Assembly: GCA_030267565.1 (NCBI GenBank) | Contig: BRXU01000042.1 | Coordinates: forward strand, 1-64,000 | Source of the DNA: Pleodorina starrii | Taxonomy: Eukaryota > Chlorophyta > Chlorophyceae > Chlamydomonadales > Volvocaceae | Direction of reading: 5' to 3' | Length of the DNA stretch: 64,000 bases | Notes under the pieces: generated by a model | Databases searched by the model: none | Told to the model about the DNA's origin: nothing | Seen by the model: the letters and a program-made list of their open reading frames with translations, nothing else | Made by a program: the position numbers and the translations under genes | Shown here: in pieces, positions 20,276-30,958 of the stretch | Position numbering within the stretch: the stretch's first letter is position 1 | Layout: each line of letters begins with the position of its first letter

Positions 20276-20337
20276 ACCCTATTTAAAGTCCTGGAAATGC
20301 CAAAAAAATGACCCTAAATGCAATAAAAAAATCGCGC

Positions 20338-20605
20338 TGAAACGCTATTGGGCACTGTGCAACTTGAGACCCTACTGTGCGTCGCTCGAATGCAACCCTA
20401 TTTGGGTGTTGCTGAAGTGCAACCCTATTGGGCTTTGCGCGAGTGTTGTTTGGCGCTGCTCGAGTGAAACCCTATTGGGCACGGCGGAAGTGAGACCCTA
20501 TTGGGCACGTTCGCGCGAATGCAACCGTATTGGGCGCTGTGCAAACGTAACTCTATTGGGTGTTGCAAGAGTGCTGTCTGGCGCTGCTCGAGTGAAACCC
20601 TGCAG
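20338..20605 (+). repeat. Degenerate 26-36 bp minisatellite, core CCCTATTGGGC
   Basis: About eight copies of (A)CCCTATTGGG(C), itself an inverted repeat CCC-TATT-GGG, separated by CTG(T/C)(G/T)C...GAGTG spacers. It directly follows the telomeric relic. Confidence 0.85.
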
Positions 20606-20890
20606 GAGGGTTGGGCCCGCAAAGGCTTTCTCAGGAACCCTGGTGGTGGTCGTGACTACTGACACGGTGCGGGACCTTCACTGAGGGCCGTTGCGTGGTA
20701 GACACTTGTTTACCCTGTGTGTGCAACTGCTGTACTATGCTTTGTGTTTTGGATTAGCAAAATTTCCGCTCATTTGCGTTTGCGGAGCGATGTGCTCTGA
20801 GCGGCGTGCGAGTGGAAGTTGGACTGATTATTGGAATGCCGGTTCAGAACTTGGAATGCCAACCGCCGGCAGTTGCTATGTGGCAGTTGG
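20606..20890. other. Upstream flank of putative promoter
   Basis: Unique sequence without repeats or supported coding potential. Confidence 0.4.
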
Positions 20891-20916
20891 TATATAAGGG
20901 AATGTGCCATTCCCTT
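20891..20916 (+). promoter_or_regulatory. TATA box with adjoining perfect hairpin
   Basis: TATATAAG at 20891-20898. AAGGGAATG (20896-20904) is the exact reverse complement of CATTCCCTT (20908-20916), with a 3-base loop. It lies about 60-80 bases upstream of a candidate first exon (ATG at 20974, donor CC|GTGAGT at 20998) for the copy 3 recombinase-like gene. The assignment is inferred from position only. Confidence 0.4.
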
Positions 20917-21244
20917 ACAATTGTAAATTAAACACAGTTCCTAAAATCAGTGTCTCTTATCTGCTTCTCATTGATGAAGCGGTCATTTTCAAATCCGTGA
21001 GTGGCTGGCTGGCTGCGACGAGGGCGAACGGACGTCGTCGGCACAACCGAGCAACCGAGCTGCAGGTGCGTTCTTCGCACCTCAACAGCATAGTCATTGC
21101 CATTGTCATTTCTTCGCGCACGTCTTAGTTCACGGAAAGCTGATGCGCCTCTCGCTCGGTCGTCCGCAATGTCCGATGGGTCAGCCCACCCATGGTCCCC
21201 AACACACATATGCACACGCAATCAGCATCACAGGCTGCGAGACC

Positions 21245-24200
21245 GCGCGATTGCTCCATGATGCTATTTACTAGCGTCCTGTGCGGCGACGTTGGTTGCG
21301 TTCACAGTCTGCACGACGTGTGTGGGGCCGAGACATGTCCCCAGCCGTGGGCATCATGTCCCCCAGCCTGACCTGCCGGCCACCCGCCAGCCACAGGCAA
21401 CGCAGCGCAACCCGCGCGATTGCTCCATGATGCTATTTACTAGCGTCCTGTGCGGCGACGTTGGTTGCGTTCACAGTCTGCACGACGTGTGTGGGGCCGA
21501 GACATGTCCCCAGCCGTGGGCATCATGTCCCCCAGCCTGACCTGCCGGCCACCCGCCAGCCACAGGCAACGCAGCGCAACCCGCGCGATTGCTCCATGAT
21601 GCTATTTACTAGCGTCCTGTGCGGCGACGTTGGTTGCGTTCACAGTCTGCACGACGTGTGTGGGGCCGAGACATGTCCCCAGCCGTGGGCATCATGTCCC
21701 CCAGCCTGACCTGCCGGCCACCCGCCAGCCACAGGCAACGCAGCGCAACCCGCGCGATTGCTCCATGATGCTATTTACTAGCGTCCTGTGCGGCGATGTT
21801 GGTTGCGTTCACAGTCTGCACGACGTGTGTGGGGCCGAGACATGTCCCCAGCCGTGGGCATCATGTCCCCCAGCCTGACCTGCCGGCCACCCGCCAGCCA
21901 CAGGCAACGCAGCGCAACCCGCGCGATTGCTCCATGATGCTATTTACTAGCGTCCTGTGCGGCGATGTTGGTTGCGTTCACAGTCTGCACGACGTGTGTG
22001 GGGCCGAGACATGTCCCCAGCCGTGGGCATCATGTCCCCCAGCCTGACCTGCCGGCCACCCGCCAGCCACAGGCAACGCAGCGCAACCCGCGCGATTGCT
22101 CCATGATGCTATTTACTAGCGTCCTGTGCGGCGACGTTGGTTGCGTTCACAGTCTGCACGACGTGTGTGGGGCCGAGACATGTCCCCAGCCGTGGGCATC
22201 ATGTCCCCCAGCCTGACCTGCCGGCCACCCGCCAGCCACAGGCAACGCAGCGCAACCCGCGCGATTGCTCCATGATGCTATTTACTAGCGTCCTGTGCGG
22301 CGATGTTGGTTGCGTTCACAGTCTGCACGACGTGTGTGGGGCCGAGACATGTCCCCAGCCGTGGGCATCATGTCCCCCAGCCTGACCTGCCGGCCACCCG
22401 CCAGCCACAGGCAACGCAGCGCAACCCGCGCGATTGCTCCATGATGCTATTTACTAGCGTCCTGTGCGGCGATGTTGGTTGCGTTCACAGTCTGCACGAC
22501 GTGTGTGGGGCCGAGACATGTCCCCAGCCGTGGGCATCATGTCCCCCAGCCTGACCTGCCGGCCACCCGCCAGCCACAGGCAACGCAGCGCAACCCGCGC
22601 GATTGCTCCATGATGCTATTTACTAGCGTCCTGTGCGGCGATGTTGGTTGCGTTCACAGTCTGCACGACGTGTGTGGGGCCGAGACATGTCCCCAGCCGT
22701 GGGCATCATGTCCCCCAGCCTGACCTGCCGGCCACCCGCCAGCCACAGGCAACGCAGCGCAACCCGCACGATTGCTCCATGATGCTATTTACTAGCGTCC
22801 TGTGCGGCGACGTTGGTTGCGTTCACAGTCTGCACGACGTGTGTGGGGCCGAGACATGTCCCCAGCCGTGGGCATCATGTCCCCCAGCCTGACCTGCCGG
22901 CCACCCGCCAGCCACAGGCAACGCAGCGCAACCCGCGCGATTGCTCCATGATGCTATTTACTAGCGTCCTGTGCGGCGATGTTGGTTGCGTTCACAGTCT
23001 GCACGACGTGTGTGGGGCCGAGACATGTCCCCAGCCGTGGGCATCATGTCCCCCAGCCTGACCTGCCGGCCACCCGCCAGCCACAGGCAACGCAGCGCAA
23101 CCCGCACGATTGCTCCATGATGCTATTTACTAGCGTCCTGTGCGGCGACGTTGGTTGCGTTCACAGTCTGCACGACGTGTGTGGGGCCGAGACATGTCCC
23201 CAGCCGTGGGCATCATGTCCCCCAGCCTGACCTGCCGGCCACCCGCCAGCCACAGGCAACGCAGCGCAACCCGCGCGATTGCTCCATGATGCTATTTACT
23301 AGCGTCCTGTGCGGCGATGTTGGTTGCGTTCACAGTCTGCACGACGTGTGTGGGGCCGAGACATGTCCCCAGCCGTGGGCATCATGTCCCCCAGCCTGAC
23401 CTGCCGGCCACCCGCCAGCCACAGGCAACGCAGCGCAACCCGCGCGATTGCTCCATGATGCTATTTACTAGCGTCCTGTGCGGCGATGTTGGTTGCGTTC
23501 ACAGTCTGCACGACGTGTGTGGGGCCGAGACATGTCCCCAGCCGTGGGCATCATGTCCCCCAGCCTGACCTGCCGGCCACCCGCCAGCCACAGGCAACGC
23601 AGCGCAACCCGCGCGATTGCTCCATGATGCTATTTACTAGCGTCCTGTGCGGCGACGTTGGTTGCGTTCACAGTCTGCACGACGTGTGTGGGGCCGAGAC
23701 ATGTCCCCAGCCGTGGGCATCATGTCCCCCAGCCTGACCTGCCGGCCACCCGCCAGCCACAGGCAACGCAGCGCAACCCGCGCGATTGCTCCATGATGCT
23801 ATTTACTAGCGTCCTGTGCGGCGATGTTGGTTGCGTTCACAGTCTGCACGACGTGTGTGGGGCCGAGACATGTCCCCAGCCGTGGGCATCATGTCCCCCA
23901 GCCTGACCTGCCGGCCACCCGCCAGCCACAGGCAACGCAGCGCAACCCGCGCGATTGCTCCATGATGCTATTTACTAGCGTCCTGTGCGGCGATGTTGGT
24001 TGCGTTCACAGTCTGCACGACGTGTGTGGGGCCGAGACATGTCCCCAGCCGTGGGCATCATGTCCCCCAGCCTGACCTGCCGGCCACCCGCCAGCCACAG
24101 GCAACGCAGCGCAACCCGCGCGATTGCTCCATGATGCTATTTACTAGCGTCCTGTGCGGCGATGTTGGTTGCGTTCACAGTCTGCACGACGTGTGTGGGG

Positions 24201-25373
24201 CCGAGACATGTCCCCAGCCGTGGGCATCATGTCCCCCAGCCTGACCTGCCGGCCACCCGCCAGCCACAGGCAACGCAGCGCAACCCGCGCGATTGCTCCA
24301 TGATGCTATTTACTAGCGTCCTGTGCGGCGACGTTGGTTGCGTTCACAGTCTGCACGACGTGTGTGGGGCCGAGACATGTCCCCAGCCGTGGGCATCATG
24401 TCCCCCAGCCTGACCTGCCGGCCACCCGCCAGCCACAGGCAACGCAGCGCAACCCGCGCGATTGCTCCATGATGCTATTTACTAGCGTCCTGTGCGGCGA
24501 TGTTGGTTGCGTTCACAGTCTGCACGACGTGTGTGGGGCCGAGACATGTCCCCAGCCGTGGGCATCATGTCCCCCAGCCTGACCTGCCGGCCACCCGCCA
24601 GCCACAGGCAACGCAGCGCAACCCGCGCGATTGCTCCATGATGCTATTTACTAGCGTCCTGTGCGGCGACGTTGGTTGCGTTCACAGTCTGCACGACGTG
24701 TGTGGGGCCGAGACATGTCCCCAGCCGTGGGCATCATGTCCCCCAGCCTGACCTGCCGGCCACCCGCCAGCCACAGGCAACGCAGCGCAACCCGCGCGAT
24801 TGCTCCATGATGCTATTTACTAGCGTCCTGTGCGGCGACGTTGGTTGCGTTCACAGTCTGCACGACGTGTGTGGGGCCGAGACATGTCCCCAGCCGTGGG
24901 CATCATGTCCCCCAGCCTGACCTGCCGGCCACCCGCCAGCCACAGGCAACGCAGCGCAACCCGCGCGATTGCTCCATGATGCTATTTACTAGCGTCCTGT
25001 GCGGCGATGTTGGTTGCGTTCACAGTCTGCACGACGTGTGTGGGGCCGAGACATGTCCCCAGCCGTGGGCATCATGTCCCCCAGCCTGACCTGCCGGCCA
25101 CCCGCCAGCCACAGGCAACGCAGCGCAACCCGCGCGATTGCTCCATGATGCTATTTACTAGCGTCCTGTGCGGCGATGTTGGTTGCGTTCACAGTCTGCA
25201 CGACGTGTGTGGGGCCGAGACATGTCCCCAGCCGTGGGCATCATGTCCCCCAGCCTGACCTGCCGGCCACCCGCCAGCCACAGGCAACGCAGCGCAACCC
25301 GCGCGATTGCTCCATGATGCTATTTACTAGCGTCCTGTGCGGCGACGTTGGTTGCGTTCACAGTCTGCACGAC
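21245..25373 (+). repeat. 169-bp satellite array, 24.4 copies
   Basis: Twenty-four complete 169-bp units beginning GCGCGATTGCTCC (21245, 21414, ... 25132) and a 73-bp partial unit from 25301 that ends at 25373. Units are almost identical. The visible variation is C/T in GGCGA(C/T)GTTGG and G/A in CCCGC(G/A)CGATT, both CpG transitions. The 82-83-codon frames in each unit are satellite shadow. A diverged monomer segment occurs at 32279-32340 inside an intron of the methyltransferase gene. Confidence 0.98.
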
Positions 25374-25981
25374 CCCGCGCACATGTGTGTGTGGGGGTTG
25401 GTGGGTGGGTGGGTGGGTGTGTCCAGCCATGGTTGTTGCCAACATGTCTGCCCTTGCCCCTCCCCCCCCCCCGCCCCGGCAGCAGGGAAGTCGAGATGGA
25501 TCCGCCGGATCCGCCCGCAGCTCGGGCAAAGCCAAGCACGGAGCGGCGCGCAGCCCTGGGGCCATTGGTCAGTGGGTATGCCCGTGGTTTAAGGGGGGTG
25601 GGAGGGGGTCAGACTGTCCACGTGAGCGGTTGCATGCAAGGTTGTGGGTGAGGAGTCCGAGGGAGAGAGGCACGAGGGGGGGGGAGGCAGAGGGGGCGCC
25701 GAATGGAATGGAACCCAAAATGGAGGTTGCGTTGCGGGCGCTCGCGCCCCGATGCGTGCTTCGTGGTGGCGGGGGGGGGGGGAGTGTTTTGGCGTGGGGG
25801 CAGGAAGGCATTGGGGAGGGGGGGGGGGCAAGCCCTCTTCCCCGGCGCCGGCCCTTCTCCCCGGCGGCGGTCCGCACATTTTTCTTGCTCCATCTCACAA
25901 TCTTCCTGCTGCCAATCGATCGTCCCTCCCTCCCTTCCTCCCATCCCTTCCGTCCAATCCATCCCAATGCCCGCACCTTAG
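25374..25981 (+). other. 5' region of copy 3 gene, possible exon 25483-25567
   Basis: After the satellite comes a (GGTGGGTG)n stretch, then a C-rich tract ending GGCAG at 25482 and a candidate exon 25483-25567 (donor TTG|GTCAGT). With a first exon ending at 20997 (phase 2) it would read MKRSFSNP then REVEMDPPDPPAARAK... and join the 25982 exon in phase 0. The phases fit, but sequence support is weak. 25568-25981 is C/G-rich intron-like DNA ending in a pyrimidine tract and TTAG. Confidence 0.35.
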
Positions 25982-28900
25982 GGTGGTCGTTGGGCCGTAT
26001 GGAACGCGACAGTGCCGACGCCCCATGGGGCCACAGGGCCCTTGAAACTTACGCTGGTGCGGAACCTGACGGAAAGAGAGGCGAGGAACTACCTCGTCGT
26101 CAAGCAGGTGGCGACCAAGCTGCAGGAGGAAGGCGCAGCCGTTTCGCAGCGCATGTTGGATGCTTGGGTGGAGGCCAGGCGCAACCTGAAAAAGGTTGTG
26201 GTGGGAGACACGGTACTGCTGGGCCGTCTGAAGGCCCTGGGGGCGCTGAAGCCCCAAGCATCCATCGTCAAGCTGGCCAGCTGCGCGGCCGTTCACGCCG
26301 CCCTGAGGGGCCATCGCAGCTTGGCGCCCGTGGCGGAGGTGGTGCGACAGCTTGGCCTGCAGCGGCCCAGCCTCAGTGCTGTCGACCCAACTGTGACCCC
26401 AGCGCTGCTTGCACGCGGCGAGGCATTTGAGGCGCGTCTGCCGCCTGGTGCACGGAGGGGCGGTCGCGGCATCGGGGGCCCGCCGACACGTGCAGCCGCC
26501 GCCGCCAACCAGGCCGCCCCCGCCGCCCCCACCGCCACCACCGCCACCGCCCCCGCACCCGCCGCCACCGCCGCGCCCGCGCCCGCGCCCGCCCCCGCCC
26601 CCGCGCCCGCGTCTACTCCTGCCGCAGCGGCCGCTGCCCGGCCCTTCACCCCAGCGGCCGCTGACGCCAACACCGACGCCACAGTCGCCCCCGCCACCTC
26701 AACTCCAACCACCGCCACCACGGCTCCAACCGCCCCCGCCTCTGTTCCCACCGTCGCCACCACTCCCGCCGACGCCGACGCCACTGCGGCGGATGCCGGC
26801 CCAAGCAACGCCAGCCCCTCCCCGGCTGCCGCTGCACGCCGGCCCGCAGCGGCCGCCCAGAGTCGCGCCGCCGGTTCCAGTGCAGGGACCGCCGCCACCC
26901 CGCGGCATCCATACTACTATCCAGTGGACGTCCCCTTCGCGTCCACGCTGCCCAAAATCGCCTGGGTGGAGGCGCCTGGCCGCATCGGCCTCCTGGCTAT
27001 GCTAAAAAGCAGCAACCGGGGGATGCCCGCCGCCATGCCCTTGACGGAGGAGCTCGACGATTTCGAGGCGTGGTGCACCGCTCGCTTCAACTTCCTGGAG
27101 GGCGGGAAGGGTGGCGTAAGCACGGCAACCTTCCGCGGCATCAACAACACGGTGTCTAAGATGCTGGGGTTCGCGTTTTCCTGCCTCGCCATCCCGATGG
27201 CGTACATTTCGCTCCGGTTGTTCAGCAACCAGGTGGGGGGGTGGACGGGTGGGGGGGTGGGTTTGGGGGGATGGCGGGGATGGCGGGGATGGCGGGGATG
27301 GCGGGGGTGCGGGGGGAGGGGGTGGGGAGGGAAGGGGGTTGGGGGGAGAGAAGGGGGTGGGGAGGGAAGGGGTCGGAGAGGGAAGGAGGGTGGGTGGGTG
27401 GGAAGGGACAAACCCTTCAACCCTAATCCGATGGGATTGGTTGGCTAGGCCATGCACATGCCCTAACCCCTACTCACTCTACGTTCTGCGTACTGCTCTG
27501 CATCCTCACCCACTCAGGACATCCTTGTAAAGTTCATTGACTTCATGGTGAAGCGCTGGGGCTGCAACCATGCACTGGTGGAGATCACCCGGCTCGTAAA
27601 GGTGGTCACGTACCTGAAGCACAAGGACGCGGGCGGTCAGCCTCCGTCACCCGACTCGGCCGCAAAGGTGTGTTGAGAACGGGTACATGATGAGTGTGTC
27701 GTGTGTGTGTCGTGTGTTGTTTGGGGCAGATGGGGTGGCTGGGCAGGTGCCTGTTTGATTGCATGCACGGAGGTTGGGAGGAGGGCGAGGGGAAAGGAAA
27801 GGGAGGGGGGTGATTGCACATGCTTTCGCGCCCACGAAAGCCGAGAGGGCCAGTGTCCCCGCACGATAGGTCATGGGAACCTGTCCCCACCTTCGCCATC
27901 CCGCTCTCCCTCCCCCTCCCCACAGGTTGGCCACTGCGGGAGGCTGGTGGGCTGGCTGCACAACATCCAGCGCCAGCTGCGACGTGATTACCCGACCGCG
28001 CCACCTCAGGCACCACAGCCGGCGGCAGGGGAGGGCGGCAGCGGCAGCGGCGGCGGCGGCGGCGCGGGTGAGGACGAGGGTGACGCCGATGACAACGGCC
28101 TCCCCAGCATGTCGGAGGTGCTCTCGTTTGTGGTGACCCTGAGGCGCCGCGCTGACAGGGTGCTGGCGCGCGACCTGGGGGCGCTCGGCAGCGGGCCGGT
28201 CAGCTACGAGGCCGCCGTACTGCAGATGCACGCACTGCTGACCGAGTTCCTGTCCGGTGTGTACATGCCGCCCATGCGCATGAGCAGCCTCTGCACCTTG
28301 ATGGTGCCCGGCCAAGACACATGCCAGGAGCAGGACTGCGGCCGGCAAGGCTGCCGGGGCAACAACCTGATGGATGCCCGCGAGCCCAGCCTGGCTGACC
28401 GACCGCCGCCATCGGGCCCAGCTTCGAGCAGCAAGCGGCCTCAGCCATCATCGACCGACCCGGCGTCGATCAGCAGCGGCAGCGGCAGGCGGCTGGTGGT
28501 TGAGATAACGCACCACAAGACGGAGCGCTTCTCCCGCAACCAGCCGCCGCTGCGCCTGGTGCTACCGGCCGAGCTGTCCTCATCGGTCCGGCAGTACGTC
28601 CAGTACGCCCGGCCCGTCCTGATGCGCCGTGCCGCGCGCGAAGACCACGACGCCCCACCCTACCTTCTCATCTCCAGGAACGGTGCACCGTTCGCCGGCA
28701 GCCCCGTCCAGTTCGCGGTGGAGTGGCAGTGGATGCAGGCGGCCTACGGTCCACCGTGGCGCCGCTTCCCGCCCCAGAAGTTCCGACACATATACGCGAC
28801 AGGTGCCGTCCAGGGTTTGGTGCAGGAGGTAGAGGACCGCCGGGCGAAGCTGCAGGCCGACGCCAAGGCCATGGGCAACTCGCTCCGCGTATGGGACACG

Positions 28901-30457
28901 CACTACGTGCAGCGACAGGATGACATCCTGGGACAGGCGGCGATCCGACGGCTGCAAGCATGGCGGGACGCGGAGCTGCAGCGGCAGGGGCTGCGGGCCG
29001 GCAGCAGCATGGAGCAGTCAGCCGCCGCGCGGACACACCCCGGCTCCTCCGCTGCAGGGGCCGGGGCTGAGGCCGCGGCCATGGCTGGCGGTGACGGTGC
29101 GCCCTCTGCGCCTCCGGCACCGGTGCCCAGCTGGCTGGGACGGCAGCCCGCGAGTGCACACACGCCGCCGCCGCCGCCGCCAGCGGCCTCGGGGGCGGGG
29201 GCGGGGACGAGGGGAGGAGGGGACGAGGGAACGAGGGCGGGGGCGGGGCCGGCCTCGGTTGCGGGGGCGGGACCGCAGCCCGTACGCACGTCGCCGCCTG
29301 GCGGGTGGATGGGGGCACACCGCCATGGTGGCGGAGAGAGCGACGGAGCGCGCCGTCACCGCCGCCACAGCAGCATCGGCCTCCTCGGCAGCAGCAGCAG
29401 CAGCGAGGGCGAGGGCGAGGGGCTGGAGCCGCTGCCGCCCCCGCCGCCGCCGCCGCCGCCGCCGCCGTCACCGCCACCGCCAAAGCGACAGCGTACGATG
29501 GCAGGCAGTTGGCAGGATAGCACCCTGCCCCAGTGGGGCCTCGGCGGCGGTCACACGATTGGTGCGCGCAGTGGGTACCTGGCGGGCGCGGATGGATTTG
29601 GTGCAGGCCCGGCGGTGGGTGCCTTGTCGCGGATGAACGGCCGGCAGGACGGCAGCGGGGCAGCGGAGATGACACGGCAGCTGCAGCGGCAGGGGCTGCG
29701 GGCCGGCAGCGGCATGGAGCAGTCAGCCGCCGCGCGGCCACGCCCCGGCTCCACTGCAGGGGCCGGGGCTGAGGCCGCGGCCATGGCTGGCGGTGACGGT
29801 GTGCCCTCTGCGCCTCCAGCACCGGTGCACCGCTGGCTGGGACGGCAGCCCGCGAGTGCACGCACGACGCCGCCGCCAGCGGCCTCGGGGGCGGGGGCGG
29901 GGACGAGGGGAGGAGGGGACGAGGGAACGAGGGCCGGGGCGGGGGCGGGGGCAGGACCGCAGCCCGTACGCACGTCGCCGCCTGGCGGGTGGATGGGGGC
30001 ACACCGCCACGGTGGCGGAGAGAGCGACGGAGCGCGCCGTCACCGCCGCCACAGCAGCATCGGCCCCCTCGGCAGCAGCAGCAGCAGCAGCGACGGCGAG
30101 GGCGAGGGCGAGGGGTACCTGGCGGGCGCGGTGGGTGCCTTGTCGCGGAGGAACGGCCGGCAGGACGGCAGCGGGGCAGCGGAGGTGGCGCGCCCGGTTG
30201 GAGGTGGGAACACCGCCAGGGAGGAGGGCGGCGGGCAGGGGGAGATGGAGATGAGAGGGGCACGTGATGAGCTGTCGTGGGACTGGGAGACGGATTCGGG
30301 GGCAGGGGAGGAGGAGGGAGGATGGGAGCAGGGGCAGGAGGCGGAGGTGGAGGAGGCGGAGGCGGAGATGTGGGGGTGGGACGACGGGGGCGTGGAGGAG
30401 AGAGTGAAGTGGGAGGGACGGGTGGGCGCGTGGGAGGAGGAGGACGAGGCGGAGTGA
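25982..30457 (+). CDS. Tyrosine-recombinase-like protein, copy 3 (diverged paralogue)
   Basis: Exons 25982-27232, 27518-27667 and 27926-30457 (TGA) join in phase 0 and give about 1310 residues, with upstream exon(s) probably missing. Exon boundaries match copies 1 and 2 exactly (RWAVWN / RWQAWN at the start, LFSNQ at the first donor), although the proteins are well diverged. The order is: helical N-terminal domain, Ala/Pro/Thr linker, conserved YYPV...STFRGINNTVSK block, short helical exon, then a tyrosine-recombinase-like core with Arg 28277 (PPMR), Lys 28517 (HHKTER), Arg 28284-region RH at 28784 (KFRHIYATG), MGNS and Tyr 28904 (THY). The Cys cluster TCQEQDCGRQGC is conserved. The HxxR His is Gln and the GHS His is Asn, as in the other copies. 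The C-terminal half is a low-complexity Gly/Pro/Ser region with two long repeats and an acidic tail. All frames are intact, so this copy is the best functional candidate. Confidence 0.75.
28976..30200 (+). repeat. Two-copy in-frame coding repeat in copy 3 C-terminus
   Basis: The block starting LQRQGLRAGSSMEQSAAA (about 28976) recurs from about 29680 as LQRQGLRAGSGMEQSAAA. Both run through PPAPV..WLGRQPASA, GGWMGAHRHGGGESDGARR and NGRQDGSGAAE. The second copy lacks the PPPP-KRQRTMAGSWQDS insert of the first. Confidence 0.9.
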
Positions 30458-30958
30458 TGGCACTTGGCGACACTGGCGAGTTGACAACCTGGCATTACAC
30501 CGGACGGGTGTGTCCTGACCTATGTTCCCTGGGTATAAAGTTGGCGGCATGCCACGCTGCGACCGTTCTTGCGCTGGAAGCGGCACGCCGCACCGTGACA
30601 GGCACGCAGGCAGCAGTATGGGCCCCTTGTTCAGAGTTCAGAGTTTCAGGATTTGTGAGCGCAGCGCGATGCGGCCGCCGCCAAACCGTGCTTGTATTAT
30701 TAATATGTTCTTCATGATTGACCCTGGCTTGCTCCGGCCGGGAGCTGAAGACACAAGCGCTGCGAGGGCGCACGGCTCTGCCGCGCGGATTTGGTACGGC
30801 AAACGGCACATGCGTCTGTCAGACTGCGATTGTAAAACTCAGAAGCCGGGGTCTCTCAATCAATCATACCCGTTCCACATAGAATATATACTATATATAT
30901 TTAGTACGTTAAACTCTAGCCACTCAAACCCACCAAGCCTTTTCATTGTGTGACAAGC
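30458..30958. promoter_or_regulatory. 3' UTR of copy 3 with TGTAA signal; upstream region of methyltransferase gene
   Basis: TGTAA at 30831-30835, the usual chlorophyte poly(A) signal, follows GGTACGGCAAACGG at 30794. An AT-rich ATATATACTATATATATTTAG stretch at about 30884-30903 could be the TATA region for the gene starting at 30959. Confidence 0.4.

Noticed and set aside
21292..25258. Repeated 82-83-codon Cys-containing frames
   Set aside because: One per 169-bp satellite unit, overlapping the next unit and starting at TTG in many units; not genes.
21245..25373. CRISPR-like regular array
   Set aside because: Units are contiguous with no unique spacers, in a eukaryotic context.
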